In this document: one piece after another, positions 1 through 8,118 of the stretch
Position numbering within the stretch: position 1 is the first letter of the stretch
How the letters are laid out: every line of letters starts with the position of its first letter
Origin: Mytilinidion resinicola
Taxonomy: Eukaryota > Ascomycota > Dothideomycetes > Mytilinidiales > Mytilinidiaceae
Length of the DNA: 64,000 bases
Direction of reading: 5' to 3'
NCBI RefSeq assembly: GCF_010093595.1
Contig: NW_022985472.1
Coordinates: 153,168 to 217,167, forward strand
Notes under the pieces: generated by a model
Databases searched by the model: none
Seen by the model: the letters and a program-made list of their open reading frames with translations, nothing else
What the model was told of the DNA's origin: nothing
Program-made: the position numbers and the translations under genes

Positions 1-2
1 GT

Positions 3-176
3 ATTCTATCAGGTGAAGAAGCAGCCGATCGTGCACAACCTGTACAGGAAGGGGCAGCAGAGGAGGCAGCAGAGCCACCGGCCGAGCGGCCACAGCGAGC
101 AAAACCTAGGTGCAGCATGTGCGAATCAACAGAACACAATGCACGTACGTGCCCTAGGCGGCAGGCAGCTAGCTAG
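3..176 (+). mobile_element. 3' end of a pogo/Fot1-type DDE transposase
   Basis: The window opens inside a reading frame that runs to TAG at 174-176. The visible 57 residues are Ala/Glu/Pro-rich and end in a CCHC-like knuckle with the pattern C-x2-C-x4-H-x4-C (CSMCESTEHNARTC), then PRRQAAS. A charged tail ending in such a knuckle is typical of fungal pogo/Fot1/Tan1 DDE transposases. The catalytic domain lies left of the window, so activity cannot be judged. Downstream, near 253-288, a GGGCCACTARCTTGTG motif occurs twice and could be a subterminal repeat of the element. The class call rests on family knowledge; a retroviral-type gag knuckle is a less likely alternative. Confidence 0.6.
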
Positions 177-289
177 TATGTAGCTGCATCAAATATATTT
201 GTTCGTGGTGGAGTAATTCGGAATATTTGGCCTCGGTAGCGTGGTTGGGTGGGCCACTAGCTTGTGCGGGCCACTAACTTGTGGATTAC

Positions 290-2144
290 GTTAGAGATAT
301 AGATACTTAGTATTGTTATTAAAGCCGGGTTCTTTAAATATTATATCGAAATATAGCCGTTTAAACGGCCGTGTAGTATACCGCGTAGAAGAAACACGTG
401 AAATTTGCTGTATGATTTTGCTAACAGCGCATTGTTCGTATTTGTATATTGCCGGGCCTAGTAATTAAACGTCTCTTTATATATTTAGGAGAACGGCTGC
501 TATTAACTTCTGTACAGCTTTAGGGCCTGCGTGGCCTAGCTAATAATACTATAGTAGCCCTAGGGCTGTTACTAATAGCTAGAGTTCTATAGGCCGTGTA
601 GAGTATGCCCCTTATACTAGTAGGCGTGCGATGCGTAGCTGCGTAATATATATAGAAATGTTACTTCCTTCCGTTTAAATATTCTCTGGCTTAATAAATT
701 AGATAATATTTTGCCCAGCTTTCTCTTAGAGTTTCGCCTAGATAACTTCCCTGCTGTAGTCTAGGCTATATAGGAAATTCCGTTTATTATTCTAAAACAC
801 CCCTTTAGTATTTAGTTTCCGAAGAAAGATAATATTTACGTTAAACCCTAGAATATAGGCGGAATCGGAAAGTATAGCGTAGTGTACGCTATTTAAACTT
901 TCTAGTAATATTTTAGCTGTCCCGAATCTAGTAATAGATTCTACACCTTTTCCTGTATAGCAGGTGGTGTTTATTTATTCGATATTGCCCTTAAACCAAT
1001 ATACAGCGTTAAAAATATGCGTTATAGCACCTAAATCTAGGATAACGGAATTCCGTAGCTAATACGGTAGGGCTGTTAAGAATGCTGCTGGCAGAGTAGA
1101 GGAATAATCTAGAGTAGAGGAATAATCTGTTCCTAAAAATACAACTGTAAATGCAGAAATAGCCCTAGGAGTAGGGCCCTAAAATTCCTCCTATATTTTT
1201 CGGATCTATTCCTGGCTCTTTAGATGCTGTTGCTTAAGCGCTTTTTTTACTTTTTCTTAAATTTCTATATTTATCTGCCAGCTAGTAGGACGTTTATTAG
1301 CATAGATATACGGGCAATTACGCTATAGATAGGTTTCTCCGCATAGGCAGGGCTTTAGGGCCTTAGGGGAATTGGCTTTTACCTTTAGTTTAATTTCCTG
1401 GCCCTGCAATATAGTAGCGTAGGCTAAGAGGGGATCCTTGCCCTAGGACGCTAGTTTCTTATGCCGCTGTATTCTAAACTTACTAACTAGATCTGCTAGG
1501 CTAGGTGCTAATTCTTTGGCGTCTGTTCGGCGTGCGATCTCCTGGCGCTAGTAGCCTGCGAATTCTGGATGTTTTCCTATTAGGGACAGTAGAAAATCGA
1601 TTTGGGCACGGTTGTCGGCAGCTTCGGGCAGCCGTAGCCTTAATGCATCGCTGTACAACGTTTCCTAGTCTATTAGCCATTTTTCTACAGTTTGTTTAGC
1701 AGGGTAGTGCTTCTGCTTCTGCTATAAGTTGTAGATTTCGTTCCGGCGTGCTTTATCTAATAGCGCGATGGATTTCTTAAGTTTGGTAAGTAGGCCGCGT
1801 GCCAATAAGATACTGTAGGTGTATGTAGTGTATTTCGCATCCAGGGTTTATAGGATAAAAATGCGTAGGTCCTGTAGTAATTCTTCTTATTTGTTGAATT
1901 GGACCTTGTTATCCTTATATTTATTGTATACTATCTTCCATGTAATTTTCGAGGTGGATGTATTGTCGTCCGCTGCTGGGGGTACAGGCTTCGTAGGTTC
2001 TGGAAGTAGTTCATCGGCGTTCGCATCTGTTTTCGATGGGTCGATGATGCCCCAGATTCTCTTTCGTTCGGCCTTTGCCTGGATAATTTAAATCCAAGCT
2101 TCCCATGCGGCTGGCGATGACAGGATGACGTTTTCTGTCGGCAT
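290..2144 (-). mobile_element. Decayed Ty1/copia retrotransposon gag-protease region (RIP-like)
   Basis: On the minus strand an ATG at 2144 opens a frame (MPTENVILSSPAAWEAW...) that reads as a copia gag N-terminus but is broken by many TAG/TAA codons. Further along come a knuckle-like block (CLCGE...NCPYIYANKRPTSW) typical of fungal copia gag, and then a protease-like block SVILDLGAITHIFN, where the expected active site D-S-G-A reads D-L-G-A. Most stops can be derived from CAG, CAA or TGG by C-to-T change on one strand or the other, and the region is AT-rich, as expected after repeat-induced point mutation. Integrase, reverse transcriptase and RNase H domains were not recognised, so the copy seems truncated near the transposase end at its left. 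It is non-functional. The left limit is approximate. Confidence 0.65.
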
Positions 2145-2272
2145 TATGGAAGATGTGATGGAATAACAAGGTTGGTTATAGAGAAGGTTGCGGATCGAGA
2201 GTCTATCGTTTGCTGATTTGCGTTAATCGGTGATGCAGGCGATGATCCGTGTGAGTTTTCCGGGCTTATAAC

Positions 2273-2527
2273 ACTCAGGTTGAAATTAATGTAAACTCTG
2301 ATTTCTATAGACGTCTAGCTAGTTGTATATATACTAGGGGAAGGAAGGGGGCCACCCCCAGGGTGGCGCGCTAGTAAGTTTAGATAAGCCCTGCACAGCT
2401 AAGGCTTTAGCTCGGTTCTCTACAGCTAAGATTTCAGCTGGGTTCTCTACAGCTAATGTTCGGAGAGTAGCTTTCTGGCATATAAGTTGTTGATCCTAGG
2501 TTGTAGTGCTGCAACCTGAGTATAACA
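2273..2527 (-). repeat. Candidate 5' LTR of the copia relic
   Basis: A perfect 10-bp inverted pair (actcaggttg at 2273-2282, caacctgagt at 2512-2521) brackets about 250 bp just upstream of the copia gag start. Read on the minus strand the outer end is TGTTATACTCAGGTTG, which fits an LTR start. The inner end, CAACCTGAGTGTTATAAG, lacks a clean CA terminus, perhaps through mutation. The block contains a TATA-rich stretch near 2325. Position, size and terminal inversions suit a fungal copia LTR. No second LTR lies in the window to confirm it. Confidence 0.4.
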
Positions 2528-2925
2528 TTTGACGGTGAATGCGCAGTGTCTGATTGTAGATATTCGTTAGTGTGGCTGCCACCGCTTGTAGTGCTTCATT
2601 TCCCTTATTTTGAACAATTGGCAAACTTGCGAGGCCACCCCCGATAGGATAAGAATAGTGTATATAGGTTTGAAGTTTGAGTTTTCGCGCTGATCTCTAT
2701 TAGTTGTTATTAAAGCATTGTGCCCGTCGGCAGGAAGCTTAATAGCGTACGGATATCTGTGTTGAGGCATTATATAGGTCTGCACGTACTTAATTACGAT
2801 TATACTAAAGCTCACTCGATCTAATTCGCGTACGTGCTTTAATAATCGCAGAATAGTAACCTTACAGAGCTAGTTCCTAGTTGCAACGGCTTAAACAGCG
2901 TCTATTGCGAATATTGGCCCGTTAA
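2528..2925. other. Intergenic / decayed sequence, no gene recognised
   Basis: AT-rich sequence between the candidate LTR and the next relic. It contains an 82-codon minus-strand open frame (2567-2815) with no recognisable domain. I see no supportable gene here. Confidence 0.5.
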
Positions 2926-3177
2926 GAAGGCTACCTTCTCCAACATCGATACTATCACAAGAAAACGTGGGAATAGTTACAAGTGTTAGCGGTTCAATTG
3001 CAAAGGAACGCCCAGTAATATAAGGCGAGGTATGAACGGCTGAAAGGCGGGGTCGAGGTTATTTAGACAGCGCCAAAGTGGGAAGATCTTGAGAAAGTTA
3101 TTGACAGATGGGGAGTGGAAGTGAGAGAAGAGGTGGAGGACTCTGGCGAATTTGCAAGTCGCACAGCACCGCCATAG
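2926..3177 (+). pseudogene. Decayed ORF of unknown family with three internal stops
   Basis: One frame from 2926 to the TAG at 3175-3177 reads as protein (EGYLLQHRYYHKKTWE ... RYERLKGGVEVI ... WEDLEKVIDRWGVEV) but is interrupted by TAG, TAA and TAG. Each of these can be restored to a glutamine codon by one T-to-C change, the signature expected from RIP. The spacing and composition look like a former coding exon, perhaps of the neighbouring transposons, but I do not recognise the family. Confidence 0.3.
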
Positions 3178-4101
3178 GCGTAAAATCCTATGCCTGCGCT
3201 CCTGTACCTTTGTAAGGGTCAGAAGACTCGATTACTTGTAAGGCATTGTTCTTTCTACTCTGCCTATAGCGCTAGAAGCGTGGTATGGATGGAAAATTTC
3301 GCTATTGTCTCGCCATTAGGAAGCCGTTATGCCTACTCTGAACTATTCATTCGTATCTCAGCCCTGGCGATGTCCTGATCAAATGATCGTAGCTCTACGG
3401 TATGAGTTAGTTGCGTTCTGTCTACCGCGGCGGAAATATGCGTTAGGAGGAAACACCGGGGGTAGTAATGTACCAAAAAAAGTAGCGGCAGTAGTATCGG
3501 ACAATGAGAAGAGGCCAAAGGAACACCGAGTCTTGAGGAGAATGGCAACCATCGAGCTTGCTGGGACGTTTTTCTACGAACTCTCTCTCTGCCTAGTTAT
3601 ATACAAACTCTTGGATGAAATGTCCGGCGTTAATATTGAGAACCCATCCTCCCGGACTTAAGTTAGACGTTCTTTCGGTTGCATAGTTATTTCATACTTC
3701 CCACCGATTAATTAGACGGTCCTCCGTGAACGATCACTTGATTACCCGTACTGATGCTCGTCCGTTGTGGTCCGTCACAGTCACTTGAATTTATTTGGCA
3801 CGTGACAACTTGAGATGTACAATATTTGTAGAATAGGCTTGATTGGTCCACGGAACGGTGGCTCGCAGAGTATTTCCGAATGGGGATAAGCAGCATCGTC
3901 AGCTCTAAACTCCGCCCGCCGCATCATGAACAATATGGAGCGTCGGCGATAGCAATATAGTGTAGCTATTCGAGCCGAAAGAATTCGTCCTTTTCTAAAG
4001 AGGGGGCCTTAAATATATAATCCTGTCGGCCATCCCATTGCAGCATCAAACATCCCAGTCGCAAATCTCGTCCCCGGTCTTCGCTTTATATATTCATCAT
4101 C
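3178..4101. other. Intergenic, no supported gene
   Basis: About 0.9 kb with overlapping short open frames on both strands (for example 3329-3661 +) that show no recognisable motif, no splice structure and no clear codon bias. It holds the upstream region of the aldo/keto reductase gene. Confidence 0.5.
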
Positions 4102-5255
4102 ATGGCCCAGAGAGCAGCGCCCAACAGCATTGCGGGTAAACGAATCGGACCTACCGGGTATGGCTTGATGTGTATGTAGGCCTATTTTGACGAACTCGAG
4201 AAATTTCGAAGACGCGCTGACCCTGCGGCAGGGTTGACCCGCCCTTGGGACATCACCGAATATGCAGACGCGACCAAAGTCATGAAGACGGCTCTTGAAC
4301 AAGGCGCCAACTTTTGGAATGGAGTATAATCAACCCGGTGGTCTTTTGCCTGTCCTAACTCTAATAGGGCATGTTCTACGGCCCACCAAACGCAAACTCA
4401 TTGCAATTGGTCAAACACTACTTCACCGAGCACCAGAAGACGCGGACAAAGTTGTACTCAGCATCAAGGGTGCTTACGACAGAGCTACAAACACGCCTAC
4501 CGGTAGTACAGAGGAGGTCCGCTCGGCGGTCGAAGAGGCCGTCCGCGTGCTGGATGGCGCGAAAAAGATCGATATCTTCCAATGCGCCCGAGTCGACCCC
4601 AAAGTCCCCGTTGAGACTACCATCAAAGCCTTAGCAGAGTTAGTGGCTGCAGGAAAGATTGGCAACATTGGGGTGAGTGAGGTCAGTGGAGCCACTCTCC
4701 GTCGTGCGCACGCGGTACATCCCATTGCCGCCGTGGAAATCGAACTGAGTCTCTTCTCGACGGAGCCTCTCGCCAACGGGATTGTGCATACATGTCATGA
4801 GCGTAGGTCTCTCTTTTAGTCTCGGGGTTTATCAGACTAGCTTACTCACTGATTTTGTTACAGTTGGCGTCCCCATCGTAGCATATAGCCCATTAAGCCG
4901 TGGCTGGCTCACTGGCCAATATCGACGGTACGAGGACCTCCCTGAAGCTGGGGCGATGCGCTTTATACCTCGGTTTCAGCCAGATGTCTTCGACCAGAAT
5001 CTGAAGCTCGTCGAGGCTATCGAGGCCCTTGCGAAGCGCAAAGGAACTACTGTCCCGCAGGTAGCCATCGCCTGGGTCCGTCGTCAGGGAGCGATCCCCA
5101 TTCCTGGTGCCACCAAGGTTGATAGAGTGGTGGAGAATTGCGCAGAGGTGGCATTGACTGAAGAAGAGCTACGGGAGATTCAAGAGATCTTAGACACGTT
5201 CCCGATCCAAGGACAGCGCTATGGCGGGGAACACGAGGCTTTACTGAATCAGTAG
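4102..5255 (+). CDS. Aldo/keto reductase, pyridoxal reductase-like, with a 1-bp frameshift
   Basis: The deduced protein matches the fungal pyridoxal reductase-like AKR group, NADPH-dependent enzymes that reduce aldehydes such as pyridoxal. Exons: 4102-4171, 4232-4323, 4368-4802 and 4864-5255, with GT-AG introns of 60, 44 and 61 nt. Recognisable blocks in order are IGPTGYGLM, QGANFWNGG, MFYGPPNAN, EDADKVVLSIKGAYDR, IDIFQCARVDP, VETTIKALAELV, GNIGVSEVS, HPIAAVEIELSLFS, VPIVAYSPLSRGWLTGQ and the C-terminal cofactor region IPIPGATK. Within exon 3, at 4431-4432, the frame jumps: YFTEH is read in one frame and PEDADK in another, with one base missing. No intron can explain this. Either the gene is a recent pseudogene or the assembly lost a base. 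Family call is firm; function of this copy is uncertain. Confidence 0.75.
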
Positions 5256-5633
5256 GGCTGAAGCTGGAATCCCGAGAGACGGGCAGGGAACAGGATATCT
5301 CTCCCCTCAAAGAGCAGCTTCTTTAATTCCTACTATCATCTACGCAGTCTTATGAATAATCTAGCGTGTCAAAGTATCCATCCACATTTTCGACCACCTA
5401 AATCCATCCGCTCGCTACAAAACAGTGAAGGCATTCGCTTGGCATTCACTTTAAAGATCAGTAACCACTTCATCATGTGCCCATGCGCCTGTCATATCTT
5501 TCAAACTCGGAAATAAGGGTTTAAGAACCACATACCACACCCCACCTCCACTCTCCAACCATCAACCAGTTACGGTAATCACACCCCACCAACCACACCT
5601 CCAGTCAACCACCCTTTTCGTCGTCCAATCACC
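5256..5633. other. Intergenic, upstream of RING-like gene
   Basis: The 378 bp between the reductase stop and the first RING-like ATG are C/A-rich near 5530-5630, as is common in fungal leaders. No other feature was seen. Confidence 0.5.
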
Positions 5634-6191
5634 ATGCCTTCTACAATTTCTTCCAACTCTACTGAGTTCATCAACAATAACCTTTCCAATCTCGATGCTA
5701 TCAACAACGTCATGCCGCCAGAAGCATGCTCGATCTTCCACGAGGACATAGACGCAAACCATTCCGCTGTCCAGATAACCGTCATTCCGGATTGCATTCA
5801 TATCTTCAGTCGAGATTGCCTGATAGCTTGGCTTTCTAGCGGCAGGGCGAATTCAAATACGTGCCTAATGTGTCGGACAGTCCTATATGAACAAAACCTG
5901 GGTCATGCGCCGGACCGCTCGATCCGTCATGAGGCGATTCGTGAAGAAATTGAGGCTCTGATTAACCGTCTACTCTCTGGCATCGACGAGCACACTTGGC
6001 ATCTTACGGAAAACGCTCGCGATGATAGGGAGGTTAATCGAATTGTTCGATATCTTGTCGAGAATGGCTGGGAGGAAGAGGGAGCTGGTGAGGTGGACGA
6101 GCCGCCCCCGCGCGAAATGGACGATGCATTCAGAGTGGGTGAAGGAGGACCCGAGCGGGAGGGAGGGGAGCATCATCAAGAGGACGAGTAA
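5634..6191 (+). CDS. RING-like zinc-finger protein (degenerate), tandem copy 1
   Basis: An intronless 185-residue ORF with a RING-H2-like core at residues 32-81: C32, then F35 where the second cysteine belongs, C54, H56, C62, and C77-x2-C80. The fifth ligand position is Ser59. It is a paralogue of the next gene (shared N-terminus with a FIxNNL block, shared C-x-H-I-F-x-R-x-C-L-I-x-W core). RING domains bind E2 enzymes and make E3 ubiquitin ligases, but the loss of the second zinc ligand suggests this copy cannot fold zinc site 1 normally. The C-terminal third is acidic and Glu/Gly-rich. It may be a decaying duplicate or a non-catalytic RING variant. The ATG at 5634 is the first in frame. Confidence 0.65.
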   Translation: MPSTISSNSTEFINNNLSNLDAINNVMPPEACSIFHEDIDANHSAVQITVIPDCIHIFSRDCLIAWLSSGRANSNTCLMCRTVLYEQNLGHAPDRSIRHEAIREEIEALINRLLSGIDEHTWHLTENARDDREVNRIVRYLVENGWEEEGAGEVDEPPPREMDDAFRVGEGGPEREGGEHHQEDE

Positions 6192-6940
6192 TTTGCACGA
6201 GAATTTGAAGAACCAAGGAGGTAGGGTCAGAGGATTTTCGTCTTTCAAGGCCTCCCAAAAGACCACTTTGCGGCATTTGCAAACAGAATCTGGAGCCTAG
6301 CTTTTCCACGTTGGCCGTGTGGTAGATTTGGCCTTTGAGTTCGAGGTTACCTGCTATTTGGGGTAGCTTGCGATTGTTCATCAGCGTTCTCTTCTCAAAT
6401 ATTGGGCATAGCCTATACACCAACAATGGGGAGATCCTCCTTTTCCTTCGCAGAATATATCTTATCTCGGTGTCCTCGTGAGTAGAGCATTTACATGGTC
6501 ATTAAATAATCATTTTCGTCATGGAGTCGATGGTGACGTATGGACCCTACGCTTCGAAGTTATGCCCTCCATCACAATACCCTTATTTGCAGAGATTTGT
6601 AGAGATAATTGACCACTTAAAAGCTACAACCCTCGTACACGTGTTCCCCGTTCATGGCCTAATGAGATCAGCATTTTGCTCTGTAGCCATGGGCCACTTA
6701 GCGATAGATTTTCGACAAGATTTCAATGTATTTCACCCTCGAGGCTAACACAAACGCTTCTGCTAAGCATTCACCCCAGGCAGCGTTACCACATTTCTCC
6801 CATGAATACAAGCCTAGAGAGCTTTCAAGTCCCGAGATCTCATCTTCGCAACGCCTCATCTACAAGACACATCTCATCAACCGCAGTCTTCCCCGACCAC
6901 ACCACACTTCATCTCAATACACCCTCATCAATCCCTTGTC
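6192..6940. other. Intergenic between the two RING-like genes
   Basis: About 750 bp with only short overlapping open frames and no domain. The last 60 bp before the next ATG are C-rich, as expected of a fungal 5' leader. Confidence 0.5.
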
Positions 6941-7747
6941 ATGGTTTCCACGATCCCCTCTACTTGCGCCGACTTCATCGTCAACAACCTTACCGCCGTC
7001 AACACCAGCCACGTAGGACGCGAAACCGTCGAAGCCTGCCCAATCTGCAAGGAAATTTTCAGCGCCGAGAACCCACCCGTTCAAGTGACCAACAACGTCA
7101 ATTGCAGCCACATCTTTGGTCGCGCCTGTTTGATCCGCTGGGTCTCCATCAATGGCAAGAATGCCTGCCCCGTGTGTAGAGCAAAGCTCTACGGGAGAAA
7201 GGAGAGGAAATACTGGATCCCGAACCCCATTTGGACGCAGCCTGGTCTTGGGCGTCTTTACACGGATGTGTGGACTCACTTGACCCCAGCCGAGGACGGC
7301 GATCGTTTTTTAGCGGCGATTCAAGAGCCGGGTGGCAGTTTCAGAGATACGATCCGCAATGACGAAGAGCTGGAGCGGGTTACAAGCGAGCTTGGCCTAA
7401 TTAACGGATGGGCGCAGCCCATGAGAGAAGGCGGACTAGAGCAAGAGGAACACAGTAGAGAGCGCGAAGAAGGGGAACTTCTACGATTCTCGGAACGAGC
7501 GCTCGCCATGGACCGAGAACCGCGCCGAGATGGCTTTCTCGGGCTTCAATACTCTGCATTTCTTGTCACGCGATCTGAGCACGAGGGAGGCCCCCGTCAC
7601 GATCGTGGGGAAGACCGCCAGGCAAATAATGACAATCATGGGGAATTCGCAGAAGCAGTCCAGGTGCAGCTAGATTTACGCGGTCCTGAGGACTTTATGA
7701 GGAATAGGCTTGCTGCACGCTCTGCGGCACGCCCAAATTCGTTCTAG
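6941..7747 (+). CDS. RING-type zinc-finger protein, tandem copy 2
   Basis: An intronless 268-residue ORF with a RING core at residues 33-80: C33-P-I-C36, C55-S-H57-I-F, C63, C76-P-V-C79. Gly60 occupies the fifth ligand position, a variant I recall from other fungal RING proteins. The likely role is an E3 ubiquitin ligase; the substrate is unknown. After the RING the protein is rich in Glu and Arg (residues 150-220) with no further domain. Immediately beyond the stop, another frame continues with protein-like sequence, so the original C-terminus may have been longer (see next entry). It is tandem with the RING-like gene at 5634-6191, same strand, 749 bp apart. Confidence 0.75.
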   Translation: MVSTIPSTCADFIVNNLTAVNTSHVGRETVEACPICKEIFSAENPPVQVTNNVNCSHIFGRACLIRWVSINGKNACPVCRAKLYGRKERKYWIPNPIWTQPGLGRLYTDVWTHLTPAEDGDRFLAAIQEPGGSFRDTIRNDEELERVTSELGLINGWAQPMREGGLEQEEHSREREEGELLRFSERALAMDREPRRDGFLGLQYSAFLVTRSEHEGGPRHDRGEDRQANNDNHGEFAEAVQVQLDLRGPEDFMRNRLAARSAARPNSF

Positions 7748-7994
7748 AGCTCTGGTTATAGTAAGAGGCCGTCCGGCGAAGTGGGCGTTTAGGCAACAGG
7801 AGGAGTATCAACCGGAGGTCGAGATTCTTCAGGGCATGATTATCTAGTATGGAGAATATTTTGAGCGGCACGTCCGGAAATTCCACCAGCGCGTGCGGCG
7901 TGATCGGAGCGCGAGGCGGAGAGCGAGGCGTGCGGGACGGGCTGAGCGAGAGCAAGCAGATACTCGACGCCGCGCACGAGAGGCCGAGAAGTAG
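7701..7994 (+). pseudogene. Out-of-frame C-terminal tail of the RING gene
   Basis: Overlapping the end of RING copy 2, a different frame is open from 7701 to the TAG at 7992-7994 except for one TAG at 7845-7847 (a possible CAG originally). It reads AKWAFRQQEEYQPEVEIL, then YGEYFERHVRKFHQRVRR and a long Arg/Ala-rich basic end. This looks like coding sequence, so the RING gene may once have ended here. A small indel near 7700-7745 would explain the frame change. The alternative is an unrecognised intron. Confidence 0.35.
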
Positions 7995-8118
7995 GGCCGG
8001 ATCATCACTCGGCGGCGATCAATCGACTTTATCTGGTAAACCTGGTCATAGCTGGCGGTTCCGGGATGCAGCAGGTCTTAGAGTGGCTCGTGTCAAGTGC
8101 TTAGGTAGCAATGAAGCG

